From Ceratodon purpureus (Eukaryota > Streptophyta > Bryopsida > Pseudoditrichales > Ditrichaceae), in contig CM026424.1 in the NCBI GenBank assembly GCA_014871385.1, positions 18,895,956-18,959,955 on the forward strand: a stretch of 64,000 nt of DNA, read 5' to 3'. The notes beneath the pieces were generated by a model. That model made no database searches. It was not told the origin of the DNA and saw only the letters and a program-made list of their open reading frames with translations. The translations under genes and the position numbers were made by a program. Positions 45,541 to 56,918 of the stretch are shown here, in pieces; the stretch's first letter is position 1, and the number at the start of each line of letters is the position of its first letter.

Positions 45541-47205
45541 CAGATGCAAAACAATCCACCCAATGGAGGAAAAAACTCACCCCGAAACCTAGAGCCACTG
45601 CAAGCGCCCGGAAACCTCACGACCTCCACATTCCCTGCACCCCGAATCGACTCCCAATCCCCTGCCCCCCGAATCGCCACAATCTCGCCCCCTTGATTGT
45701 CCGCAGCTGAAACCCAAGTTCCAGAAACCAGTTGCGGCGGTTCCCCACCCGCCCAAGTGGCCCGAATCTCCAGAATCCGGGGCGCGCCTCCAAAACTGAA
45801 GACTCCACCGGCACTGCGACGGCGTCCCGGGGCGGCACCGGCGTCTTCACGTGACGGCCTTAGGGGCCACTTCTGTTGTGAACAGATGAAAACCATCTTC
45901 TTCTTCTGTTCATCCCCACCGCGTTACCCTCCCCTCCACGTGGCATGGTGAGGTGGCATGTCTCCCTGTCGACGTGTCAGGCGAGCCTGGTACGCAATGA
46001 GTGTAGTTTTGTGATTTTGGATAATTTCTGGATAACGCTGGCATTGCGTCTTTGGAGTGTAGCATTTCTGTTTTATTGTTGTTTTAGTGATGTTTTTTTC
46101 TGCCCGGGCAGGCTGACCGTTTCCAACCTCAAGGTGTCATTTTTTTCTGATTTAATTATTTGACATTTACTGTAGATGTGATCAGGCCCAATTGGCAAGT
46201 AGTGCGTGAAGGCATTTTAATGGGAATAAACTACTGTAGGAGATTGTATCAGGGTGGAGTTACATCATGAGATGCTGGCCAGCTGAGTCATACAGAAATA
46301 GTAATCAAAAGTTTAGAATTTAATCCAGTGGTGAAGAAAACGTGGAGTGAGGAACGTCTGTTATGTTATGTTGTGCACATGGTTTCGTACCAGATGTTGT
46401 AGTTTAATATTTTTCATGAGATCCATGCTGTGGTGCTCTTGAATAGTGAATGGACTTGGAAGGGAGAAAGTCTTAAAGGTGGCTTACAAGCAGGACACGT
46501 TTGCCATAGATAGATTGACAGGGGAAGTACGTGGGTGCACACAGAATGGTACGTAATGTATTCCCAAAGTATTGGAAGACTAACGTAATGGAAATGGAAA
46601 GAGAGAGAGAGTTGAAGATATCAAAACGACTTACGTCAAGAAACACATTTCATTTCGTCAAATTGGAAGGGTCACAAGCCCTTGAAAGATATGAAAACCT
46701 CAAAGCAGCCAAGCCGCGGTTTTACGGCGATGGCTAACCTGCAGACTGGAATCCAATGTACCTCAGCCTTGAGCCTGATGCTGGCAAGGCGGTGTGGATA
46801 GATTGTTGTTGTTGTTGCTACTACTACCAATTCAACGTTCCACTGGCCATCATCTAGTCCATTTGGGAAGGGACAAGGCACCACTAAGCTGTAGTTGCTG
46901 TCTAGGGATTGTTCTGTGTAGTTTACAACCTGGCAACTGAGTAGCATCTGGCAGAGAATTAATGAATTTGTAGCTATATACATAAGAATTAGTCTACAGC
47001 AACCAGAGACGCCCCTTCTTTCGGTTTTGTTTCCCAGGATGAATCGCACCCAGCCAGCCAGGATGGAATTCAAACGCCCATCAGCATCAGCATCAGCATC
47101 ATCATCGTATCTACACCTCACTCAACACAATTCAACTCTACGTCCGCTGAATCAAATCAATCAAAACTTTGCAAGTTCCTGCTGCTGATGATCGGGGAAC
47201 TTGGA
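45541..47205. other. Spacer between CLS promoter and MYB 3' end
   Basis: 45541-45900 is CG-rich and open on the minus strand for 131 codons; this probably reflects CLS leader or promoter composition. 45950-46650 shows no gene. 46650-47205 is likely MYB 3' untranslated region; it has a CATCAG/CATCAT run at 47083-47105. Confidence 0.45.
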
Positions 47206-49399
47206 TCACACCACACCGATGGCATTACTGCTGGAGCTGATGCTGCTTGTGCTCACATGGAACGCGGAGGAGCTTCTGGATGGTTGATCCAAGAGCTTCA
47301 GAGTGAGTTGAGAGGGCTCTGGTGTAGACAGTCCCAAGTTCAGCTGCGACATTTCCTTGGTCTCGTTGACGCCAACGTTGAGAGGTTCGGTTGACAGCTT
47401 CGCTGTGGGCCTTAATACCTTGGAATCGGCAGAGTTCGCAGGCCTGTTGTAACCTCGTGGCACCATTGACCACAATGGGATTGGGTAAGGAATGCCCATG
47501 GTACCGTTGGGTCCCGAGACAGGAATGGTCACTGGTCTTTGACTGAAGGTAACCGCAGATGTCTCAGGGATTTGCTCCGAAGCTCCTAATGAGACAGGTC
47601 CCATGGACATTATGGGTACAGCCATGGAGGCTGGGGGCAACAAATAGGGTCTGAAATGGGGGTTGTTGGCATCATAATATATTCCCGGGTACACCGAGTT
47701 AGGTCCTAAGCTGAGTTGGTGCAGAGGGGCTGACATATCTGGAACAGCCTTGGTTGCTGGTTCTTCCAAAATTGGGGCGGGTCCCTGCGGAGTCCAAGAA
47801 GTAATTCATGAGCATCAACATGCCTTGTGATTCATTTCAAGTCAGTGTACAAGTATTGTATCTCACAGATGCTATTGCAACTAAAGAGAACGTGGCCAAA
47901 AGCATCCTACACAATGCCAATCCATAACTTGGAGAATGGGACGTACCGTTTCAGAGACGATATCAAAGAGACTTGATCGCCTCTTTCGCTTATTCATGTT
48001 ACTTTGTCTGATAAAATACTTCTGTGCATGACTGGCCACTTGAGTTGGTGTCCTTGTTTGGACGAAGTTTCTAGATATACCCCTCCAATCTCCCTTCCCA
48101 AGCTTCTGAAGGCCAAGCAAAAATAGTCTGTGTTCGTCTTCTGTCCATGGAACACCTGGAACCAACAACACCCAACCCTGTTAGTCACTGCATTGATTCC
48201 AACATCAGAAGAAAAGGGCTTCCGAAGAAACAGAACTCTAAAATAGTCTCACTTCTAGAGGGTGTAATCTGGATTGGAATATCACGTATTAATCTAATGT
48301 TCTAGCACTACTCAGCAGATCGTCGAGCTCTTGCCTCGTGCAAGGCGGACACGATCTCAAAACAAGGCAGATTTGAACGAAAAGGACCACAAAACCTTCC
48401 TGTTTTCCAGGAATGACGATTATATGTTGTTAAGTACCTCACAAACTACTACTCTATGCGGTCAATCTTAACTAGACATCTGATCTACCTCAGCACATCA
48501 AATGTAAACCTCCTCGTCACACGTGAGCAAATGTGGAGAGATGACCAGTGTGCCCAGAGCCATGCCCACACTTCCTAAACTAAAGATCTCCAAGCCCTTG
48601 AAGTCAACAACAATAAAGTGCGACAGTACATACAGTAGGTAAAACCATTGGAGCACAGTACCATTTAGGAGTTATACTCTTAAAAGGGTTGAATTCCATA
48701 TACGACAAGTAATAACTCGACTTCATGGTCATTTCGCACATCACTTGTATGTATTCGTGATCGCTTGCTCATTAATATTACACATGTACTTAAAGTGGTA
48801 TCCCTTGTGATCGATTGAAATCACGAGTGAAGACAGTGTTCCTGCTTCCTATTCCGTTGAGAAAAATATTAAACAGATGTAACGAAACTGTTAAATTCAA
48901 CCCTGAGATTTTCAGTTGAAAACTATATGCCACTGTTACGTAAATATATGTCAACAAGAAGTTCCAAGTTACTTAGTTTCCCGAGCAAGAAATAAAATGG
49001 TAACTGTTACAAGCCCAGAAATCGTAACACAGAGAAAAGCTCTCACAATCAAGTAAGGCAACTTAGAAATCACAAACCGATGACAGTTCTGACACAGATG
49101 AATGGTCACAACCAAAGAGCGAAGAGAAAGAGATGCTGACCTTTCTTCCTCTCCCTGGTATTGTTTGATGTCTGCACGAGACCGTCGGAGACGTAGCCAT
49201 CGCCACCGGCTCCAGACTCGGTTTGACTGGGTGGAGAAGGAGGATTGTTGGGGCTGGCGTAGTGGCTTAGGTTACCCATACTCACACTCTTCCTCATCAC
49301 CCCATCTGTGAGCCTAACACCAAACAGTCTCACCCCTCGATCAGGGCATGTCCTTGAATTATGACCGTTATGACCACAGTGGGAGCACCCGCGAGCCAT
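47206..49399 (-). CDS. SHAQKYF-type single-repeat MYB repressor, KUODA1/MYBS3-like
   Basis: Three exons (49399-49141, 48155-47947 and 47784-47206) give 348 aa. A CX2CX4HX4C zinc knuckle (Cys5, Cys8, His13, Cys18) opens the protein. It is followed by RLFGVRL at 24-30, matching the R/KLFGV repression motif. The single MYB repeat spans about 88-140, with VASHAQKYF as recognition helix and a basic RKRRSS end. Two EAR-like LxLxL motifs lie near the C terminus, LNLGL (304-308) and LTLKL (316-320), then [11 protein letters not shown], a block known from KUA1 relatives. Family members bind TATCCA or I-box-like sites and repress genes for sugar response, cell expansion and ageing. The start fits the family's usual MxRxCSHC; an upstream in-frame extension is not family-like. 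Intron 1 is 985 bp. Confidence 0.92.
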
Positions 49400-51209
49400 C
49401 TCAGTCTCTAGGGCGGCCAGCTTGTTATTCTTAATAGAAATCCCTGACTTGATATGCGGTTTCAGTTCACTGAAATGGTTTTGACACACAAGACAAAGGA
49501 GGAAAGTTTTGAGAAATAGAAATTCCAAAGAAAGGAAGACTAGGAAGAGAAAAAAGAGAAACAGGAAAGAATAATTCCCTCCACTATCACCCAGCCCTAG
49601 TGCACTCCACTCCACCCCTCTCCCAAAAAAACTCCCAAAAAAACTCCCACTACACTCCAAAGACACACTACACTACCTCACCAAACATCCAGCAGACACC
49701 ACAAACAGAGAAAACCACTCTCCCACAGGATCCAAAACCCACACCACCCCTAAGCCTCCTCTCCGAGAACCGTTTCAACAGAAAAAAACACCGATCAACG
49801 ACCACGTCAACGCTAAACAAAACTCCCCAAAGGCACTGAAAAAAAAAATTTAAGCAAGCTACAGCACACCCTAGCCCCTTCAAACCTCCCTCACCCCACC
49901 GATCCCCACCCCGATCAGCGATCTGCCCAATTCCTAACCAACACTCACCCACCCTCCACACTAAGACCACACACACACACAGCCGCCTCTCCTACAACCC
50001 TTACCACTCCACACAACCACCGATCGCACCTACCCTTCCAAACGCGGCAACTACCACCAAAACAATAAACAAAAGAACAAAAACACACACCCAAACCACC
50101 ACACAACCTCAACCAAATAAAAAAATTTAAAACTAAAAAAAAACCACCCCAAACTCCCACCTTGGGCGTCCAAACTCACACCTTGGGAGTCCAAAACTCA
50201 CACCTTCGGTGCCGAAACAGACACAAACACAGAAGAAAAAAGGATCTCACGAGCCAACAAACACATACCAGTGGCGTAGCAAAGCAGCAGTTACAGAGAG
50301 ATGGAAACCTAGAGAAGAGAGAGAGAGAGAGCTGAGAGAGGGAAGAGGAGGAGATCGGAGGAGGAGCGAACTTACAGGAGGGAGCACTTGAAAGCTGAAT
50401 GATGAAAGAAAAATCCTGAAGCTGGAATGGGGTGCTTATGAAGCCCTGTTTGCTGAGGCCTGGTCGTGGTGGTGGAGATGGTGGCTTTGGTGCTGCAAGG
50501 TTGCTGCAATGGTGGAGGTGCCCTGCTCTGCTGTGCTTCTGCTGTGCTTCTGCTGTGCTTCTGCTGCAGGTAAGTTAGTAAGTTAACTTGTGCAAAAAAA
50601 GGGGGGCTGCAGGGATCTGCGGGAAAGCAGCCTGTCTGCGGGAGCTCATGAAGGGGCTGGGCTGCTGCTGTGTCGCCGTTTCTGGGGGAGGGGGAGGGGG
50701 GGGAATGGATGGTGGATGGATGAGGGGGCGGGCCCCTTCGGTGGGGGGTCGTTGATCTCATCCGGCCCCCACGTGGGAGGTGGACGCTGCTAAGTATGCA
50801 GCTATGTATAGTAACAAGAGGCGCTAACTGCTATACTTGGAACTTTCAGTTGTTTCCTTTGTTTTTTGCTCCTAACCGCCGTGATGCCACACCACATTCC
50901 ACCTCTGTGTCTTCTGCCCCTGCCCCTGCCCCTGGGCTGCCCCTTGACTGGTTTCAATGGCATACCGGGTGTTTGGGAGGGGGGGGGGGGAGGGGAGGGG
51001 TGGGTCTATTGGTTGTGTGTAATTTTGGTGGTCCTCCTGGTTGCTTCCGGCATGCTTTGGTGTTCGTTTGTCATAAGTGTGTCTTTTTCCATGTGGGGTG
51101 GGGGCTTTGTTGTGTTTCTGTTTCCTAACAGACATCATGTGTGGGTGCTTGGTCACTCACAGGAATGATACACGCACGAGTTGAGTGGGTGGTTTTTACA
51201 GGGTGGTAT
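49400..51209. promoter_or_regulatory. MYB 5' flank and leader, low complexity
   Basis: 49560-50160 is strongly strand-biased (A/C on plus, T/G on minus), with long open frames but no domain. 50316-50340 is a GA run. 50531-50563 holds three tandem copies of CTGTGCTTCTG. 50690-51000 has G runs. These look like the leader and promoter of the MYB gene on the minus strand. The segment ends at the CACTA terminus. Confidence 0.4.
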
Positions 51210-52270
51210 CACTAGTAGAAATGATGGCAAAATACACCGAGATTTACACTGAATATCAGGCTAAAAGGGGGTTCCTGCTCTTGGTGTTCATCAGAAACGC
51301 TCTGGTGTAGTTCGTCACCTGACATGGCCAAACTCGGAAATTCAGAATTTGTCTCGAGGATCAGGGGTGGACCCGCTTTCTTTCCAAATTCGAGGTACTA
51401 CTCACGTGGGTCATGCTGTGGGTGAAAGCGGATTGACGTGGGAAATTAAAGCCAGTAAATGAGTGTTTCATGGATGTGTGGGATGAGGTTATACATCCAC
51501 TGCGGATTCGATTTCACCCTTCGCGGGGTTAGTTACTTACAACGGTTATTACCATCCTGTGAAATTTGCTTCCTATGTCCGGGTTGAGATTGATTTAGAG
51601 AGTGCTGGGGTCGGGTATCCGCCGTCGGTTGATAACCGTCGTAGGGCCCTGTGACATTGATATCCACGGTAGGGTTGATGCATACCCGACCTATCTACAA
51701 CTTTGCAGGGTACCGTAGTGATCTCAATCTGCTTGAGGGTATATCTATGATACACTTTACTGTATCCGGGAAACCAATACCCGGATTGATTTCAATCGTA
51801 TTACATTAAAATATGATGTTGCAGCGCCACGTGTCAATTCGGATCGACAGACAGTATATACTCATGCTTTTAGGGTTACCAGATGAAAATAGGATGACCG
51901 TTTAGGGTTTTCATCTGCATTTAACACGTGGCAGAGCTCCAAAGACAAACGAATATTCTATCAACCGGACGGTCCGGTTATGATTTCTTATGAATCGGGA
52001 TGAATATTCCAGTGCCGCCAAATTGTTCCAGCGCTTCAATACATCATGCATTTCAATCGATTGAATAGCAGTGTGGGGTGACGATTACTTGCATTGAGAA
52101 TGGATCGTCAAGACATTTGGATTCATAAAACACAGTACAGTATCAATATATTGCGATGCACTACTGGTGCATGCTACAATAAGTAATCTGTACAAAACAG
52201 ATTCATGAGCCATGCTAGGTCTTTCACTACTGCGTATTTGTTGTAAACTTGTAGACAGACGGTTTAAAGT
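51210..52270. repeat. Subterminal repeat region of the right CACTA element
   Basis: Between about 51570 and 51800 short motifs recur in both orientations: GGGTATCCGCCG, GATATCCACGG, GCATACCCGACC, GTATCCGGG and CAATACCCGG. They resemble the motifs at 10340-10740 in the left element and lie on the same (gene B) side. Confidence 0.5.
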
Positions 52271-52276
52271 GAATTC

Positions 52277-55200
52277 CTAAGGGCGCTTGCCACTGATCGC
52301 GCTTTTTTTCCACAGCAAACGTGTGTGCCATTTGACATATACAGAGGATCCGGAAGGCTTCACAAGGGCATGGTCCAGAAGTGTGAAAGGTTGACGTTCT
52401 TCAACAAAAATTAAAGGAAGGTTGGGTTGATTAATCTTGTGCACCTGCACCATTTGCTCGCCCTCCTTGCAAAGAGTGCCAAACCTCTGGCTACGAGATT
52501 TCCAGCTTCCCCCAGTTTTGCCTTCGGCAACGACAACGTTCCCACAATCTGGATGCAAGATATAACACAGACAGTTCGCAGCTATGGCGTCTGAAGTAAT
52601 GCGAGGCAGAAGGGTCATTTCAAACCTGAGTCGTGGTTCCCGTGGAGTCGGTGATTCTTCTTCGGTGTTGGTCATTCTTCGTGTCGTCACACCTCCTTGT
52701 GTACAGACGACTTCGCAATCACTTGCTGGAGACGTCGAAGGACTGGAAGGACTATCCAGCTGTTGTGGATTTGGAACGTTGGAAGAAGGCGTTAATCCAA
52801 ACCGGAGATGCGGTGATTGTGATGCAGTCTCTATAGAACCCGACACTTCCGTGGAGATAGCTGCTCCTATAGGCATATTGTTCCGGAAGTTTTGAAGCAA
52901 AGTGTTGGGTGTCACAGGCTGCGTATCGCCGCTCATCCATGACCGAGAAATATTGCTGGCCCTTGCGACGTCTGTTCTTCTATCGCCATGCTCGTTTCGG
53001 AGTACTAATGTGTCATCCGCAGGTGGTGGAGGGGACAAGGTGCTACCTGCCAATGTACCCTGAGCCATCGTGTTCTGTGCCTGCATTTCCGGAAGAACCG
53101 CTGGACAGTATGCGTTTGCTCCGGTATCGTGATCAGATCTTATGTTGTTCTCCTTCATGGTCGGTATACTTGAATTAGGGATGGAAACCGGGTTGATCAA
53201 TCTCAAAAGTAATTCCTTCACTTCGCGAAGTTGCTCGTTGCTACTCGTTAAGTCAGTGGCCATGCGTTGGACGGTGGATTCTAGCGCATTAATCCTTGTG
53301 GCCTCCCTGATCACGTAAGGCGGTGTACTTGGATCATGACAATATGAACGAATGAGAAAATCTTCTGGCTAATACGGTATGTACACAGCATATGGAAAAC
53401 ACAACATCTGGATAATGCATGATGAAGTTCTTAATCATATGTGCAAAATGGTACATACCTGGGGAAATATGGGAGTCTTATCTTGCAGGCGGGGGCCTTG
53501 CGTAGAAGCGCAAGTAGTGACGGGGTTGATGCCAGTTGTGGGAGTGATGTGTTCGAAGTCTGTGCTCGGAGTTGAGGTTGAGTCAGTATTGTATGTCGGA
53601 ATACCAGCAATCACGCCACGGGCGGGAGTTCGGTTTGGATCCTGTTCAGACAATGCGAACCAGAGGATAGTAAGCCAAGGAATTCTAACTAATACATGCA
53701 TGCATTCATGATCAATCCAGGAGGGAGTTTCTAGAATTTACCTCGGGCAAAGCATTTGAATTGTACATGGTCTCTTCAGTACCCTGAGAAGTCGGATCCA
53801 TTCTCGGTGACTTGTTCTTCCCTTTTCGCATTTCGGTCATTTGTAATGACTCATCCCTCCCTGCTGCACTCACCCAGTATTTCCTCCATTCCGTGAAGGC
53901 TTCCTCAGGACATCGAGGATGTCTCAAACCACTATTCTCAATGAAATATTTTTTCCAAGTCTTTCTATCATTCTTCAGTGAATTTTTTAGAAACTTCCCT
54001 AAGTATTTTATGTCTAGTGGATTTGTGTATGTAAATTTCTGAGCTAATTTCTCTGCACTACATTGAACTTGAGACATCCAATATTCATGTTTGGTTTTAT
54101 AAGACCTAATTTTGAAATTTAATGTGGTGCGTGCACAAAGACGGGCGGCACGGTGCCAGGGGCTTTTTAATCCAAGGACAGTACCTGAAGCACAGACTGG
54201 AATCTGAATGGCAGGCTCTCGATTTTGAGCATGAGCGATTGCCATTTCCTTGAAATAAGGTTTCTGAAATTCCCTTGAAGCGGCGCGCTTCCGGTTCTGC
54301 TCGGTTCTGTCTGCGCAACCACTGGGTGTCATGCCTGGTCGAGTGTCACCGTCGCTGGTTAAATTCGGTTCTGCTCGGTTCAATGTACCGCGCCACGGTG
54401 TTGGTGATGCCGGAGGTGCGTTCATGCTTCCTGGTCGATGATCCTCGCTCATCTCAAGCGAAGTCTGAGGTTGGAAATTATTCCATGGTCCTTGAGCAGG
54501 GACATTCCCAAAATGTGTTGGGTAGGGATTGGGCGGTCTTGTGTGGATACTGTCGACCACAGGTGTCCCCGCACCGCGATTGAGTAAACCGGAGTTTGAT
54601 GCAGAATTCAACTGAACGTGTCTTGCTTGCTGCAAATCACATATGTTAACAAGAACGTGTTGTAAATAAGTCACAGTCAATGGCAAACCGGCATTGCTTG
54701 AAGGATACCTCGTATAAGAGAGATGTATAATAACGGACATAGATGCTGCATTTCTCGATTAGATTTTACGCAAGGGAACACACATTCATATCTATACTCA
54801 TGAAATTTGATATATGATTATACTTAAATATGTGTGAGTTCTCTTCAGACAGGTGCATGGAGAAGGGAATTCATACCGGATCATCGTCAGCACATATAAG
54901 GTGTGCAACTGTTATCGAACTATCACATGAGACCTGAACTGCTATTGCTTAAATCGTGAAAAGATGCATCACCATGACTTATTGCTTACTGTAAGCATCA
55001 TCGGAATACTAAGGATTAATGATGCATTCACGCTATATCAACGAAATATTAGGGTTACATGCCACGAAGAACTTACCTGCTCGTGCGGTAGAGGTGCGGA
55101 GAATCGCCCATCGATGACTGGACCACCGGACATTCGCACTGGGAAGGCCATGGTGTTCTGTTCCGGAGTCGTGACGAGTACACTCGACGCTTCTTGCTGG

Positions 55201-55301
55201 TGTGATGGGGTAGGGGAGCAGCTGCCAGTAGACGACGATGGGGAAAAACAAGGATCGAAGAAGGAGAGATCCTTCAGTTGACATGCCGCATGACGTTCCA
55301 T
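52277..55301 (-). CDS. CACTA element second gene (Transposase_24-type), right copy
   Basis: Four exons (55301-55077, 54629-53742, 53641-53459 and 53368-52277) join in phase 0 with consensus sites, giving 795 aa with no stop. The N-terminal part is Pro/Ser/Thr-rich. Exon 2 holds the Transposase_24-like region, with CARTTLNFKIRSYKTKHEYW, then FLKNSLKNDRKTWKKYF and RCPEEAFTEWRKYWVSAAGR. Exon 4 starts with DPSTPPYVIREATRINALE and a predicted coiled coil. It ends in a domain (CYILHPDCGNVVVAEGKTGG onward) resembling the C-terminal domain of the left gene B. The likely role is a TNPA-like DNA-binding partner of the transposase. It is transcribed divergently from TNP2. The protein is clearly homologous to, but strongly diverged from, the one at 5378-9556. 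Confidence 0.72.
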
Positions 55302-55772
55302 TAGGGTTCTGGATCCGGAGATCTAGGACCTCGATGAACTTAGACTGTATTGGGAAATAGACTGGCAGAAAAGCGGTTAGGCTCAGATGTGCGGCGAAAA
55401 GTGACTAGACTTCTAAACTAGAAATATGGATTGACAGAGGACATTGTATATCTCTACTATTTGAGGGCATATTAGCTGAACACCGATGTCTTGAGATAGT
55501 GCGACGGTGATCGTGAGTCACCACCCACTGCCGAATTGAACTACTTCCAACGCCTTCACTGGATTGATAGCCAGGTGTTATGCACTAGATTCGGGAACAA
55601 CAAAAACTTTTCATTAATATAGTTGGGAACGCCGTCTGAATAGAACTTCTTGTGTTGCGATCCTGGACTATTAGTCACATGAGGCAAAACAAGTGCTTAG
55701 TTCCAAAGTCAAGATCAGGATTGTTGAGTGAGAGCAGAGTTCACGTAGTGATTCGGTTGACAACTAGGAAGG

Positions 55773-56543
55773 TTGATGGCGGAGTACAGTCCCCGTACAT
55801 CACTGCGTCTAGGCTTCAGCCAAATCACAAACGATGGGCGTGTTGTTAGTATCTGGAATTTTGAGGAGTTACATAGAGCCTTGGGCGAAGTAGATTCAGA
55901 AGGCGATGAGTCTGTGGAGGAAGTGGCAGATGTGATTGAGACGATTTCGATAGCAAGCTGGTTCACCGAGAGTACTCCGCAAAGACTCGAACAGGATCTC
56001 TCTAGAGTCGACGTCGATAGCAGCGTTGAGCGTACATATGTGACAGAGGCATGGGCGCAGAGTGGTGAGGACGAACGCTACGACGTCTCGAGAACAGTAC
56101 AACAAGGTTTTTGGCCTGTGGACATTCTTGTGCGTGACAATACCTCGGTTACTGCGGAATGGGTTGGAACTTACCGACCTGGGACTCTGGTATCCGGACA
56201 TCCCCACGAGGACATACCCGACTTGGAGAACTGCTTGATGCTGGGATCCTTCCATCATGACCTGCCTGGGTTGGAGAGTGGTGATGTTGTGGACACGGAA
56301 TGCAAGGGGATACTGTCGACCGATTTCGAAGGAGATCAGAGCGTGCGAGGAAGAGTGAAGGCCAATGATCATATGCTTCTTTTTAGCAACGTTGTGTTGC
56401 TAAGTACCTTGGTTTTTGAGTACCATATATCACCTCACGACTCCTTCATGCTCCTCCTGCGGTTGATTCACTGTTACGTAGAGTACTACACGCAGAACCA
56501 GCATGGTGCGACTTTGTGGTGTCATAGTTCAGCACACCATTAA
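55773..56543 (+). CDS. Hypothetical acidic protein between the two divergent CACTA genes
   Basis: This open frame of 256 codons lies in the spacer between gene B (minus) and TNP2 (plus). It is rich in Asp/Glu/Ser (EVDSEGDESVEEVADVIE) and ends in a hydrophobic stretch followed by a His-rich end. I recognise no domain. It could be a third element protein, a 5' exon of the transposase unit or a chance frame. The spacer of the left element also holds a long plus-strand ORF (4094-5011) with an acidic tail, but the two are not visibly similar. Confidence 0.35.
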   Translation: MMAEYSPRTSLRLGFSQITNDGRVVSIWNFEELHRALGEVDSEGDESVEEVADVIETISIASWFTESTPQRLEQDLSRVDVDSSVERTYVTEAWAQSGEDERYDVSRTVQQGFWPVDILVRDNTSVTAEWVGTYRPGTLVSGHPHEDIPDLENCLMLGSFHHDLPGLESGDVVDTECKGILSTDFEGDQSVRGRVKANDHMLLFSNVVLLSTLVFEYHISPHDSFMLLLRLIHCYVEYYTQNQHGATLWCHSSAHH

Positions 56544-56918
56544 CTGCTGCATTGTGCCGGTGGAGCAACCTAAAAAGGTCCAAAGGCTGTCAGGTACTTG
56601 GAGTTGATCAGTAGATTGGACAGTCAGTGATAGTGAAAAGTTGTAGTGCCGCTTTATATTCTGTGAAGTTCCGGGCATCGACCCGTCTTATTTAAATAAA
56701 ATTCATATTACATCTCATCCGGCGTATGTAGTCTAGAGAAACGTAAGGACGCATTCATCCACTGTGTAGACCGTTGGTGATGTGGTATCATTGCATCCCC
56801 GTCCTTGTGGTCGATACATTCGACAAGGGAAAGAGCGTGTGGCGCTGTAGGTAACGCTCTTCTCGTGCAACTGTTGGTATCCTCCTGTGGTGGCGTGATA
56901 CATTAGCAGACCCAAGAA

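Noticed and set aside
45501..45896. 131-codon minus-strand ORF upstream of CLS
   Set aside because: GC-rich leader-like region with Gly/Arg-rich translation, no family likeness and no splice link to CLS exon 1.
49668..50761. Minus- and plus-strand ORFs upstream of the MYB gene
   Set aside because: Strand-biased A/C-rich and repeat-driven frames without any motif.
50796..51168. Overlapping 100-110 codon ORFs just left of the CACTA end
   Set aside because: Two frames are open at once over G-rich simple sequence; translation is Gly/Val/Cys low complexity.
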